Assembly: GCA_019022495.1 (NCBI GenBank)
Contig: JAFEKR010000001.1
Coordinates: 8,184,001-8,248,000, forward strand
Reading direction: 5' to 3'
DNA length: 64,000 nt
Source: Epichloe hybrida
Lineage: Eukaryota > Ascomycota > Sordariomycetes > Hypocreales > Clavicipitaceae
Shown here: one piece after another, positions 34,024 to 45,220 of the stretch
How the letters are laid out: each line of letters starts with the position of its first letter
How positions within the stretch are numbered: the first letter of the stretch is position 1
Position numbers and translations under genes: made by a program
Notes under the pieces: generated by a model
What the model was told of the DNA's origin: nothing
What the model saw: only the letters and a program-made list of their open reading frames with translations
Databases searched by the model: none

Positions 34024-34508
34024 GATCGAGGAAGATGGCGGAGGCGATGACAAGATGATGCAGTGTTGAGCTCTTACGGTGGGGAATCTCGAGGCTTCGT
34101 CGAGCCCTTCCACTGCTGCAACGGGCCTGTGATCAGAGACGATGTTCCCTTTCTCATGTCATACCACACAAGACGCTCGTCTTAAGACTTAAACAATCTC
34201 TCTCGAAGGAGATGCAAGTCTTTCGCGCCGTGTATTGTCCTGCATTAGTCTTAGACGAGATATTTTGGCCGTGCACTCAATGCTTCATGTTATTTCTCAT
34301 CGATAGAGGCCCTGTTGACTTTGTAATGTATAGTTTGAGCTGGCCTGGCCTCAATTAAAGACATCAGTCATTCTTTCCCCTACAACAACAGCCCCAACAA
34401 CCGTTGTCATCTTCTCGTCTGTAGAGCAGCGTTTACCCCACCTTACCCCACTAGAATCCGATGCTAATGGCCGGCCTGAGTCAAATCAACTTCTTTCCTC
34501 TGATCCAT
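34024..34508. other. 3' flank of the small gene
   Basis: No gene seen. Confidence 0.5.
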
Positions 34509-34651
34509 CTCCTTGAAGCCGCCGGTAAGGCTACATTTTCGTACCGACCCGCTTTTTTTGCTGGCACGAGGCAGTGACCTGAAGTAATAATTTTTCTGAT
34601 TGGTCAATATCCCGGTCGGTACGAAAGTGTAGCCTTACCGGCTCCAAAGAG
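34509..34651. mobile_element. MITE-like element, copy 2 (143 bp)
   Basis: The inverted termini CTCCTTGAAGCCGCCGGTAAGG and (reverse complement) CTCTTTGGAGCCGGTAAGG both continue CTACA(C/T)TTTCGTACCGACC. They share the family core GGCTACACTT-CGTACCGAC with copy 1 but have a shorter, different middle. Confidence 0.75.
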
Positions 34652-35121
34652 ATACATTACAAGCTTTGTCTTTGGCATGAAAGTGAGTCACTCAATGCGC
34701 ATATCGCGTTAGTCCTGATCCGGAGGGACGATTCCCTCATCCTCACCCAATTTTGGTGTGGCTCGCGTCTGTTGATTTTCGCCATCAATTAAGATGCCTA
34801 TATGTGAACGCGATATGCGCATGTAGTGACCCCATAAAAGCTGACTCGGCGCGCATTGATGCCGACGTGTGTCATCCACCATTTGCAAGATTCAGGCCTC
34901 GTCCTCGTCTATTACCCCCCCCTCCTAAGCAGTTGAGTCAACGTCAGCCATGAATTCTTCAGCACATACGATCTTGCCGTCTGCCGTCTGCTCGCTACCC
35001 GCTCTATGAAACACATGACCCTCGCTCTGCATCGACTTTCTCCCTACCCTCCCTCACCCTACCCTCCCTCACTAGGCCCTCATTAGTACGAGACAGCTTT
35101 TCTCAATTCACCGTGTCGACC
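34652..35121. promoter_or_regulatory. Upstream region of the VIT/VWA gene
   Basis: No gene seen. The last 150 bp are C/T-rich with a repeated CCCTACCCTCCCTCA motif near 35040-35070, a pyrimidine tract common just upstream of fungal starts. Confidence 0.4.
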
Positions 35122-38100
35122 ATGTCGAGATTGTTTGGATTCCGGCAACCGAAGCCGGCCGAGCCAAGCGCTTGCGGGTGTTACGTTACGCGAGATGAGA
35201 CTCGCCAGTTTCTTCCGCAAATCGACGTGAACGTCCACGCCACGATCCTTGCTTCCACCTCAAGCACTATCCTCACGCAAGTTTTCTTTAATCCTGACGA
35301 CACGGCATCGCTCGACGAGGTGTGCTACCGGTTTCCTATTCTCGATGGTGTAACCATCGTCCACTTCTTGTGCACTGTAAACACCCGGATAGTTAAAGGT
35401 GTTGTCAAGGAACGTCGAGAAGCCAGGATCACGTACGACGAAGCGAAAAAGCAGGGCAAGAAGGCCGCTCTCCTCGAGCAGAGTCACGAGGCTTCAGATG
35501 TATTCACAGCACGCGTCGGTAGCGTTCCTCCTGGTGCCAAGGTCAAAGTCGAGATTACGTACCTTGCCGAGCTCAACCATGACACCCAGACTGATGCCGT
35601 GCGCTTCACTATTCCTACCATAATTGCACCTAGATATGCACAGTCTGCCCGCTCGCACAACGTGGCCGTTGATGATGCCACGAAGGGTGGCGGCTCCTTG
35701 TCCATTACTGTCGATGCTGAAATGCCCGAGGGCTGCTGCATTAACAAGATCGAGTCGCCGTCGCATCCCATCGCCGTCTCAATTGGCAAGGCTTCAGAAC
35801 TTTCCGCGTCAAAAGCGGAGTCATGGTCGCCTAGAAGGGCATCAGCCACCCTTTCCCTCGACGCCGTAGGGCTGGATCGAGACTTCGTCATCCTGATTAT
35901 GGCCGATGACTTCCTTAAACCCTCGGCAATCCTGGAGATTCACCCAGACACGCGACAAAGGGCACTCATGACGACGCTTGTACCTCGATTCAATCTTACT
36001 ATTGCTAAGCCCGAAGTGGTGTTTGTGTGCGATCGAAGCGCTAGCATGGGTGATGGTCACAAGATACCCAATCTAGTCAAGGCGCTGCATGTCTTTCTCA
36101 AATCACTCCCGGTCGGCGTTAGATTCAACATCTGCAGCTTTGGGTCGTCGCACGACTTTCTGTGGGAAAGGTCTCAAATCTACAGTCAAGAAAACCTTAA
36201 CAAAGCTGTCAAATATGTCAACTCGTTTAACGCTAATTATGGCGGGACGGAGATGTATCAGCCAGTAGAGGACATCTTTAAGAGGCGATGTACTGACAAG
36301 AACTTGGAAGTGTTTCTAATTACCGATGGCGATATATGGAACCCTGATGCACTTTTCAAGATGATTAGCGACAACGTCGCGAAAAGCAACGGAGCTATCC
36401 GACTTTTCACTCTGGGAATCGGGAGTTCTATTAGCTCGGGCCTAATTCAGGGTGCTGCGCGTGCCGGCAATGGTTTTTCGCAAACGGTGGGCGATTTCGA
36501 GAAGATGGATAAAAAGATTATTCGGATGCTCAAAGGGGCGCTTGCGCCGCATGTACTCGACTGTGCAATACAGATCGTGTACGACGAAGCTGCTAAAGAC
36601 GACGACGGCTTTGAGCTTGTAGAAAAGGTCATGGACAGCCTCTCTATCGAGGTTGAGGAGAGCAATATCGAGAACCAGCCGCCAACGAATACAAAGCCGA
36701 GCACGGAGCCAATTTCTTTTTACAATCCAGACATCAATGATGAAGACATGGAAATGCCAGATGCGCCCGCATTCGAAATCGATGAGCTAAGCGAGCTTCC
36801 CGACATGTCGCCGCCACGATACCTGCAGACACCTTTCAATATTCCTGCTCTTTTCCCCTTCATTAGAACCACTGTTTACGTCATGCTCGCTGACTCGACC
36901 CCGAGCCGCGAGCTCAAATCCGTGCTGCTCACAGGCACATGTCCCGAGGGCCCTCTGCGCCTAGAGATACCGGTAACCAAGCTGTCTAGCAAGGGCACGA
37001 TGATTCATCAGCTCGCTGCTCGCAAAGCAGTACAGGAGCTCGAAGAGCAGCGTGGATGGCTGTTCCACGCTAAGAACAAGAGCGGCAAGCTGCTCAAGGA
37101 TGAGTTTGAGGACCGCTTCGACAGGCTCGTCAAACGCGAGGCTGTGCGGATGGGAATCAAGCATCAAGTGAGTGGGAAATGGTGCTCATTTGTGGCTGTT
37201 GAGGAGGATGGGACTCCAGAAACCACCTTTGTGGACGAGGCAATTGTCGAAAAGCAGCCGCAAGCCAATGCCTCGATGACTGGTGGGGAATTATTTGGTG
37301 GACGCGCTTCCCACTCAACTTCCATCGTTTCTCCTTACGGCGGATTCTCACGCCCCGCAGGTTCTTCTCCTCCCACGAACCCTTTTGGTGGTCGATTTGG
37401 AGCTCGTCGAGCGGACATCTATTTTGGCGGTCCCCCACCGCCCGCAGGTTCTTCTCCCCCCACGAACCCTTTTAGTGGTGGTATATTTGGAGCTCCTCGA
37501 GCGGACATCTGTTTTGGCGGTCCCCCACCGCCCGCAGGTTCTTCTCCCCCTACGAACCCTTTTAGTGGTGGTATATTTGGAGCTCCTCGAGCGGACATCT
37601 GTTTTGGCGGTCCCCCACCGCCCGCAGGTTCTTCTCCCCCCACGAACCCTTTTGGTGGTGGTATATTTGGAGCTCCTCGAGCGGACATCTGTTTTGGCGG
37701 TCCCCCACCGCCCGCAGGTTCTTCTCCTCCCACGAACCCTTTTGGTGGTATATTTGGAGCTTCTCGAGCGGACATCTGTTTTGGCGGTCCCCTACCGCCC
37801 GCGGGTTCTTCTTCTCCCGCCTGTGGGATTGGATCAGCTGTCCCTGCCATCAGCGGCCATGGAACTGATAAAGATATCAGGTCTGAAACCGCATCTGGTT
37901 TCATCGGGGGGGGCTATAGTCATTCGCCCAAACAAAAGACTGACCTGGATACTCTCAAAATCGTGACAAGACATCAGACATTTAATGGAAGCTGGACCTG
38001 GACCGCGGAGCTTGAAAAGGTTTTGGGATGGACGCGACAAGCGGTGGCGGACAAGATGTCTTCGTTGCAGGACGGGGACACAATCGCATCAGATGAGGTG

Positions 38101-38265
38101 CTCGCGACGCTGTGTGTCATTTTGTTCTTGAATGAGAAGCTGGCGGCGGACAAGGAAACGTGGGAGCTCATGGTTCACAAGGCCGAGGCTTGGGTGGAGG
38201 AGCAGACTTGCGCAAAGGCGGCGAAGCTTAAGAAGGTACTTGAGGGTGCGCACTTATTTTCTTAG
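35122..38265 (+). CDS. VIT and von Willebrand factor A domain protein with 30-residue repeats
   Basis: Intronless, 1047 residues from the ATG at 35122 (MSRLFGFRQPKP...). The VIT domain comes first (about residues 20-145: LPQIDVNVHATILASTSSTILTQ, then ...RREARITYDEAKKQGKKA). The VWA domain (about 295-480) has a complete MIDAS: DRSAS at residues 304-308, the TEM threonine region and ITDGD. Then comes an acidic linker and a globular segment, five to six copies of a Gly/Pro-rich unit (PPPPAGSSPPTNPF..GIFGAPRADICFG, about 30 residues) at about 745-897, and a helical C-terminal domain (FNGSWTWTAELEKVLGW ... AKLKKVLEGAHLF) like that of VIT/VWA proteins in fungi and animals. The function is unknown; VWA domains usually mediate metal-dependent protein binding. 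Confidence 0.88.
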   Translation: MSRLFGFRQPKPAEPSACGCYVTRDETRQFLPQIDVNVHATILASTSSTILTQVFFNPDDTASLDEVCYRFPILDGVTIVHFLCTVNTRIVKGVVKERREARITYDEAKKQGKKAALLEQSHEASDVFTARVGSVPPGAKVKVEITYLAELNHDTQTDAVRFTIPTIIAPRYAQSARSHNVAVDDATKGGGSLSITVDAEMPEGCCINKIESPSHPIAVSIGKASELSASKAESWSPRRASATLSLDAVGLDRDFVILIMADDFLKPSAILEIHPDTRQRALMTTLVPRFNLTIAKPEVVFVCDRSASMGDGHKIPNLVKALHVFLKSLPVGVRFNICSFGSSHDFLWERSQIYSQENLNKAVKYVNSFNANYGGTEMYQPVEDIFKRRCTDKNLEVFLITDGDIWNPDALFKMISDNVAKSNGAIRLFTLGIGSSISSGLIQGAARAGNGFSQTVGDFEKMDKKIIRMLKGALAPHVLDCAIQIVYDEAAKDDDGFELVEKVMDSLSIEVEESNIENQPPTNTKPSTEPISFYNPDINDEDMEMPDAPAFEIDELSELPDMSPPRYLQTPFNIPALFPFIRTTVYVMLADSTPSRELKSVLLTGTCPEGPLRLEIPVTKLSSKGTMIHQLAARKAVQELEEQRGWLFHAKNKSGKLLKDEFEDRFDRLVKREAVRMGIKHQVSGKWCSFVAVEEDGTPETTFVDEAIVEKQPQANASMTGGELFGGRASHSTSIVSPYGGFSRPAGSSPPTNPFGGRFGARRADIYFGGPPPPAGSSPPTNPFSGGIFGAPRADICFGGPPPPAGSSPPTNPFSGGIFGAPRADICFGGPPPPAGSSPPTNPFGGGIFGAPRADICFGGPPPPAGSSPPTNPFGGIFGASRADICFGGPLPPAGSSSPACGIGSAVPAISGHGTDKDIRSETASGFIGGGYSHSPKQKTDLDTLKIVTRHQTFNGSWTWTAELEKVLGWTRQAVADKMSSLQDGDTIASDEVLATLCVILFLNEKLAADKETWELMVHKAEAWVEEQTCAKAAKLKKVLEGAHLFS
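37333..37812 (+). repeat. Coding minisatellite, 90-bp period
   Basis: Copies start near 37357, 37441, 37531, 37621, 37711 and 37798. The three central copies differ at only a few positions. The period is a multiple of three, so copy-number change would keep the protein frame. Confidence 0.9.
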
Positions 38266-38789
38266 ATATTTTGGGCTTAGTCGGAAAGTAGGGATCGATC
38301 ACTTTTGCTCTAAATCAGAGTGCCTTGTAGGACTAGACCTTAGCATACAGAATTCTGGAATGTAGAAAATACTAGAAGGAAGGAAGATATTAAAGAAATA
38401 GCTAGTATCTTTAGAAGGTAGGATAAAAAGATAGCTAGAAGATAGCTAAGAAAGCAGCTGTGAATACAGCTAGAAGAGGCCTCATTGCTAGAGCCCATTT
38501 AGCTAGTCTTAGGAAGATTATATTAGACAGATTATTCGAGCGCAGTATACGCGATGCGCGTTGCGGCGCCTCTATTTAAGTAGGCTGCATATAGTTCAAC
38601 ACAACCCTTGCTGCTAGTCCAACTTCTACAATTAAACAGTGGTATACGCATCAAGAGATGGTCTGCAGGTAGTGCTCCTACTCCTACAAGTAAGCATCCA
38701 AGACGCTCCCTTACGCTCACTCATAATCATACTGAGTCAGCCCTTTCGTTCCTCAAGGCATTACTAATATCAAGTCCTTTTGTCTCCCA
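38266..38789. other. Intergenic, no gene seen
   Basis: AT-rich to 38530 with GAAGGTAGGATAAAAAG/AGATAGCTAAG-type near repeats. Nothing coding is supportable. Confidence 0.5.
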
Positions 38790-39809
38790 ATGCTCCGACA
38801 AAGCCAAGATGGAACCGCCGCCAAGCCCGAATCGATGCCTCAATACAGAGAGGCCCTTTCCATCTACGAGTTGGCTCGCCGCCAACCGAGAAAGCGCATT
38901 CTCATCGAGCCTCTACTGTGGACGAGACTGCATCTCGAGATGCTGTCGTGCATATTTTACCCAAATGCGGTCTTGCCCCCCCGGCCATGATGCACCTTCC
39001 GTCGACAGAGAATGCTTTTCGAGATGCTAGTCGACGGCGACTTTTTGAGCGCTACTTTTTTGGCAGTGGACACTTGTGGGTGGCAAAGGAAGGATCAATA
39101 CGCGGGTCACTTTGCCTTGAACCTTCACCATTGTCTTGGCGGTGAGTAGATGCACATCACCAAGTAGCGCCCTCTCACCTTGGCATCCGTAGTTGCGATC
39201 TCTACTTGCATCTTGGTGGCCATGGCAGTGTCCTTCTTCCATGCCACTACTACCGCCTCGGCGATCATATCCCCGTAGCTGCTCATGTCGACCGCAGTCG
39301 CATTATCGCTCAACGCAAGAAAAGGGTTGGGCCGACGATACGTCGATACAACCCCCCTGCCGTCAACTTGAGAAAGCTCCAACTCAAGATGGTTACTCCT
39401 ATCGACTCGTTGCACGATCCGTACCTAGTGGTGCTCTTGATTGCCCTCGGCCAGCTACAATGGAGGGCGTTGGGACTACAGGAAACGCAGCAGGCGGCTG
39501 GCGTGACGGTAGGTATGCACACCTTCATATATGTCAGCTGACCTATTAATGCGTTGATAGCCCAAGCTCATGTTCAGCACCGAATATTGCAATTTTATGT
39601 ACATCTATTCGGCAGACATATCCTCGTCCCTCATCAACATGTTCGATAACCCAACCATGAAGCCGTCGGTGCCTGATTCCCTTGCTGTGCAAATCTCCAC
39701 TATTCCCTATAAACCTGTCGAAACGTTTCGTGGTCGTCTCTTGGCGCTCCTCCTCTTGGCGACTTGCCCCGAGGACGTGGACAAGTCGGAAAAGTTGATT
39801 GTGTACTGA
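38790..39809 (+). pseudogene. Hypothetical protein gene, probably frameshifted in exon 1
   Basis: Exon model: about 38790-39141, 39193-39508 and 39561-39809. The two introns (GTGAGT...CCGTAG and GTAGGT...TGATAG) join in frame. The text SGHLWVAKEG ... CDLYLHLGGHGSVLL ... AQRKKRVGPTIRRYNPPAVN and then STEYCNFMYIYSADISSSLI reads as one protein with C-terminus DVDKSEKLIVY. In exon 1 the coding look moves from one frame (QYREALSIYELARRQ) to another (HRASTVDETASRDAVVHIL) near 38885-38905, so a one-base indel or a wrong start is likely. It resembles a repeated hypothetical family of Hypocreales, but I cannot name it. Confidence 0.5.
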
Positions 39810-40696
39810 TATACGTGCACCTAGATGCAAGCGCCAACCTCCCTCAAAGACTGCACGTCGTTACCTCCCCCCCCTTCTCCCCAATAAGGGGTAATCAATT
39901 ACCTTGATTTGCCAAAGTTGAAGGAGTCCCTGGGTGCCATCCTAAGCACACACCATTTCGGTCTTCAAATCTCGAGCACAGTCGCCGGCCGACGTTGCCC
40001 GATGCCCAATCTGCCAACAACGGTCGCGTTAACCATGGTCGTCCTCATGCCATTTCGTCTGTGATATAAAGCACAAGACAGCAATTTATTCACCCAGGCG
40101 CCTGAGAGCCACATTACCGTTCAAGCACAACCGAGAGTGTTCCATCGCTGGCCATGACCTTTTGATAGTCCCTCTTGGCGATTGAAACAGTGGGCAAACA
40201 TGCTACCATGCGCTATACTTGTCGTCCGAACGTGTTTCCATGTTATACCGATACGCTGGTACTTGAGCGGAGAATTGTTGTAACCCCGCAGTAGAGTTAT
40301 GGTGAAGTCAACAGCTTAGCGTAGGGTTACCATGACTAGATTACTGACTGTTGCAGAGACGAGTTACGGGGCATCGGTGAGTCGAGGAAACTCGGGGAGT
40401 CGCTCCTACAATATGGGATTAACGTGGGCTGGGCGGACTTTGCTCAGATTTGAATCCCTCTGGATCTCTGCTAATTGTCACGTCTTGATGTTTTCCGACG
40501 CCTTTCGTCATCTCCTATAATCCTATGAAGTTCGATATTCGCCCTCGGAGCATTTTGATCAATATGGCCAAGGTGTTGAATTCTGACTTTGCATCCCATT
40601 CTGTATTAGCCAAGGTGCTTGGGTTCCCACTTGGTGCACGTGACTAATGCGACTAGCCTCAGGAACCCGCGTTTCCGATCTTGCTGAAGCCCATGC
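39810..40696. other. Intergenic, no gene seen
   Basis: About 890 bp without a supported gene. Confidence 0.5.
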
Positions 40697-42252
40697 ATGG
40701 TAAGACTACTTACTCCATACACAATGATCCGCTCTGTCTTCCAATGTTTAACAATCTCACTAAGTGTATTTCGTCGCTTCTTGGAATCAAATTCGGCATC
40801 GCTGTGTCAGTTCTTATCATGGACAACGTCTCAAATTTCCCATTTGTGGTGGCCTGTCCACAACTACCCCCTCACGCCAGATCAACGGGAGGAGCGGCGG
40901 CAAGCGTTTATTCAGTCGATTAGCAAAAGCGCAGTAGGCGCACTAGCGTCTCGATACAATAATCAGAAGGAGTGTCTTGTTTCCGATGTTGTACGACACG
41001 GCAGCTATAATGTCTGTCTATTTGTTTCGTTGCCGATGGACAAAATACGCTGGGGTGTTCGCATACCCATCAGCCCTCTGGTTAGCGATGGCTGGAATAA
41101 GCTCCAAAGCGAAGTGGCAACCATGCGGTAAGCAAGTCTAGACACCTTTTGGGCTGGCTACAACGGCTAAAGCGCGCAAAGATTCATCCAGCGAAATACG
41201 ACAATACCAATTCCTGAGATACACGCATACGGAAACGGCGAGCGTTTGACGGATAACTCACATACGACCCAGGCATTCCTCATTATGGATCAGCTTCCCG
41301 GACAACCTCTGCAACTCGATACACTCTGCTCGTCTGCCACAGACAAACGAAATCGTTTTTACGCCGACTTTGGCGGCATCCTAGCACAGCTGCACGAACT
41401 ACAGTTCCCTCAAACTGGGTCCCTTTACCCTGATCCCGAAGACGACGCACGATCAGTCGTTGGTCCTAGTTTGTGTTTGGTCGAGAACGACTTGAAAGTA
41501 AACACTGGGGCTCGTCGGAGAATAGCACCAGCCCTCAAATCTACCACGGCTGCCATCAGACATCAATACGACATGCTGACCGATGCTTTCGACGTACCCA
41601 CCGCCGATGCATCACAAGACACCGCCATGCGTGAGATTTTTGCCATGCTCAGCCTAGCAGACTTGCTTCCAAATTTTTGCCGCTCACCTTCGAGTACTGG
41701 ATCATTCGCGCTCTGTCACGGGGACCTACGATGCGAGAACATCCTCGTGGACGATGATCTTCGTATTCAAGGCATCCTGGACTGGGAGTGGGCGACTATT
41801 CTTCCGCAACAGTTGTGCACGCCGCCCCTCTGGATATGTGGACATGACCCTTCCATGGCGGATTCCACACGGAACAAGATATTCGAGGACTTTCAACGCG
41901 CCATCTCCGTGGACCACAAGTACAGCAAATGCCTGAGGTTTTGGAAAGAAGAGCAGCTCTGTCTGTCAATCGCGCAAATCCTGCGGCACCCGCATCATCT
42001 TATTCCCATTTACTACCAGCATATATATCCAAGGATTTACAAAGAGCCATTTGCCAACGCGGCCAAGACCTTTTTCGCTCCGAGGACAAGCAGAGGACCC
42101 TTCAGGATCGACTAGGGGCCTCGGAACGCTACACAGACCATCTAAAACAACAGGGGCTCTTCGTCGCCGACGAATTCGTGCATGAGCTGCGGGACCTGCT
42201 GGAGAGGTCTGCCAAGTTACAGGAAGCCCTTGCTGCTAAAGGGATGCGCTAG
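40697..42252 (+). pseudogene. Aminoglycoside-phosphotransferase-like (APH/ChoK) kinase, C-terminal frameshift
   Basis: Exons 40697-41127 and 41182 onward, with a 54-bp intron. The fungal APH-fold pattern is clear: NVCLFVSLPMDKIRWGVRIP, KLQSEVATMRFIQRNTTIPI, ILAQLHELQFPQTGSLYP, the catalytic LCHGDLRCENILVDD and the metal-binding ILDWEWATILPQQ, then TPPLWICGHD. In the first frame the product stops at 42115. However, the expected C-terminal tail (GASERYTDHLKQQGLFVADE ... LEALAAKG-like) continues in another frame to 42252, so one base is missing or extra near 42050. The catalytic core is intact, so the truncated product could still fold. Substrates of fungal members are mostly unknown. The N-terminal 50 residues before NYPLTPDQREERR look non-conserved. 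Confidence 0.7.
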
Positions 42253-43898
42253 TGCAAGTCCTGAGCTTGCATTTGTCTCGCGTTGTCCCCCCACACGCAT
42301 AATTGAAGGATAGCAGTGATCAAACAGCACGTTCACGATCTAGAGCAACGGAACGCATCACTGCCTGACGGTGAACTCCTGCATGTTGCATGTGGCATGG
42401 CGCGGCAAGGCATGGGAGGGATAATAAGCGCACGAGTAACAAGTCGCCAGTCCGCGCCTGTTTTTGTTTCGTGCAACACCTGGGCGGCAAGAGGTCTTCA
42501 GAATCACTCTGCATCAGCAAAACTTTTGGACTCTAGGCAAAGTTGTGGCTTAAGATCACACATGAACGGTTCTGCAACGGTGGCGCCATTCAAGTTTTAG
42601 CCGCCACACTATCGATATAAGGCCCTCGTGTCGGGTCACGCTCAGGGCAGAACTTGTTTTATTTTCTCCCTGCCTATCAAACTTTCACACGCTCTCAGAT
42701 GATAGAAGGGGCCCGTCCATCCTTTAACCAGTGTTTTTCTCGGTCACAGAGACGGGTTCTGCAGAAGTTGAGCTCGTCCCAGAACCGCTCCCAGAGTTGT
42801 CGCACTTTTCAACTGAGCTTGACGTGTTTGACTGGAGGTCAGGTTAACATTGGAGCCGGAATGAATGAATGAATGAATGAATGGGGGATGCTGACTGTTT
42901 CGGGTGCATAGTTGGGCTCGGCAGGAGGACAGGCCTCTGGTAAATGGGAAGTTAACGCCGACGACGGCATTGAGGAATTTCAGCTGGTCGGAAATAGCTC
43001 TCTTATGTACTCTTGAAGTGAAGGCAGAGGTAAGCCGAAATGGTTGCAAGTAAAATAGGTTGCCTGACCCGCGATTACTTATATACTTACAAAGAACGAC
43101 AGGTACGCAGTTGGTGTCGAATCCCGTATGGGGGAGAGGAATATTCACCTGACCGGATCGTGGAGAGGGATCCCAAGCAGCTTCCAAGTCAACCTGTGAT
43201 ATTGCCATGTTTCTGTGACGAAAACACCAATTCGCCTCCGTTGATCGATGCAGGTTGTATCTGGCGCTCTGGCGATATGATGATTACTGATTCTGTCATC
43301 CCGCCTTTGAGACTTGCACCGCATATCACACCGCAATCTTTATTGAGTGTCACTGCATTGCCGGAGAGCGAGTGTTACACAGTGTGCAACTCTATCGTTA
43401 GTCGTTTCGTCCGGTCAAGACGGTTTTCTACTTCACCGGTAAACCCCGCTTCATATCACAGGATACCCCTATCCTGTAAAGTTTTTCCAAACTTTTAACA
43501 TTCATCAAGTTTGCTATCCGCCTGCCATGGGAGAAAATTAGACACAAATTCGTAAGAAGTACCCCGACAGAAAAATGGTGCTGCGTAAATTAAGACGGCA
43601 ACGTATCAAATCAATGCGTAAAGCTAGTTCCGGTTCTACATACGGTATGCATAGTTGCCGGCACCAACTATTCACTATTCATCAACGGTTAGAGCAAATT
43701 CAACAGCGACATGAACTGGTTCTGCATTAGCTTCAGGCTGGGGGTCGTCAGTTAGCCAACTAGGTGTGCGTGTCTACCAATGTTTCCACTCTTGATGCCA
43801 TGAACCTCCATCTATTTTGTAGAAATCGCGAGTTGACATGACCTACACACACCCACATCCGATAACAACTTGACCCAGTTCCAAGCCTTGGGTCGTCA
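42253..43898. other. Intergenic, no gene recognised
   Basis: A plus frame at 43040-43498 (152 codons) has several cysteines but no domain I recognise and no splice support. A (GAAT)n repeat lies at 42861-42882. Confidence 0.45.
42861..42882. repeat. (GAAT)n microsatellite
   Basis: Five tandem GAAT units. Confidence 0.85.
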
Positions 43899-44788
43899 TC
43901 ACATCCTTTTCACGCCAACAAGACTCATAAACTCGTTGCGCGTCTTGTACTTGCTCTCGAAGCATCCGAGAACACAGCTGGTGACGGTGGTTGTGCCCGT
44001 CTTCTCGACGCCGCGCATCACCATGCACATGTGGGACGACTCCATGACGACGGCAACGCCCTGCGGTTTGAGAATGTCCATGACGGCGTGGGCGACCTCT
44101 CTTGTGACCCGCTCTTGAATCTGGAGCCGTCGCGAGAACATCTCGGCTATGCGAGGGAGCTTGGAGAGGCCGATGACGGTGTTGCAGGGAATATAGCCGA
44201 TATGCATCTGACGATTCCGGTAAGCTTTTCGGGGGAGTAGAGGAAAAAAAAAAAAAATCTAGGTTTGAAAACAAGGCATACTTTTCCGGTAAAGGGCAGG
44301 AGGTGGTGCTCGCACAAGCTACAGATGTCAATGTCTCTGACGATGACCATCTCATTATGTCCCTCGTAGAAGAGCGCATTGTTGATCATTGTTTCTGCAT
44401 TGACTTGGTAGCCTTTGGTCAAGAACAACAGCGCTTCCGCAAATCGCGTCGGGGTGGCTATCAGGCCTTCGCGGTCGGGGTCCTCGCCCAAGCATTCGAG
44501 CAGCGTCCTCACGGCGCCGCGCATCTTCTCCAGTCGGGCTTCAGTCTGCGCAGGCCCATCATCCATGCGGCTGCGAAGTCCCATGCTCGGCCGGCCGAGT
44601 CCGTTAAGTGCAATGACAGGACTGGATGAACGAGGGCCTGAGGAGTTCCCGGCTCTCTTGGCGGCTGGTGCATTGCACGGATTGTGGGCTTTGCCGCGAC
44701 GATTACGTCGCTTCTGCGAGGCACGAGCTTGTCGGCTGGGAATGGGAGCGGATATGGTGGAAGCATGCTTGGTCTCGAACCGGCTCAT
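43899..44788 (-). CDS. GTP cyclohydrolase I
   Basis: Converts GTP to 7,8-dihydroneopterin triphosphate, the first step to folate, tetrahydropterins and, in bacteria, 7-deazapurines. Two exons: 44788-44282 and 44207-43899, in-frame join GK|MHIGYIP, 271 residues. The core is complete: [20 protein letters not shown], the zinc/catalytic [11 protein letters not shown] (Cys and His ligands), [20 protein letters not shown], and the second zinc Cys in VLGCFES. The first 75 residues are a basic, low-complexity extension usual for fungal forms. The intron contains an A-tract. It is divergent from the large fusion gene 432 bp away. High confidence for the enzyme; whether this is the sole housekeeping copy or a pathway copy is unknown. 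Confidence 0.95.
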
Positions 44789-45220
44789 GCTGAAGCACTA
44801 AAGGGTCATGAATCTTGGGCAATCGTAGAGGTGACGTGGACGTGACCGATGAAAGGAAGTGCGGAAATGCGGAAATGGAGAAGAAATATGTATATTCCGG
44901 CCGAGCTTGGCAGCAACCCACAAGACGAAGATGTTGAGGGAAACAATATCGGCCTTGTTCGATCACCTACAAGAGGTGAATTAAGAAATAGCGGACCGGG
45001 CATTACACATCCGAGGGGACCTGTCAAGCCAGGCAGGAGGACAGAAGCAGACACCGAGCAGGAAGGAGGTGAATGATTATTGGCACCATGCTGAGGAAGG
45101 TGTCACACCATGATCTGCAGTACGTGACCGGTTTTTATTTGCGCCTCGCCGATTGGATATGAGGCATGTGGAACAGAGGATTCTCATCAGAATGTTTCAT
45201 CCACGAGGTTACAACGAGCC
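44789..45220. promoter_or_regulatory. Bidirectional intergenic region of the GTP cyclohydrolase / fusion pair
   Basis: A 432-bp gap between divergent start codons. Two CACGT-containing elements (GACGTGGACGTGACC near 44833 and GTACGTGACCGG near 45120) could bind bHLH/bZIP regulators. No clear TATA box was seen. Shared regulation of both genes is possible but unproven. Confidence 0.4.

Noticed and set aside
37283..37966. Plus-strand frame rich in LLPPRTLLVVVYLELLERTSV repeats
   Set aside because: It is the shifted frame of the 90-bp coding minisatellite.
43040..43498. 152-codon plus frame with cysteines
   Set aside because: No recognisable fold, no splice support, and not adjacent to a promoter-like region.
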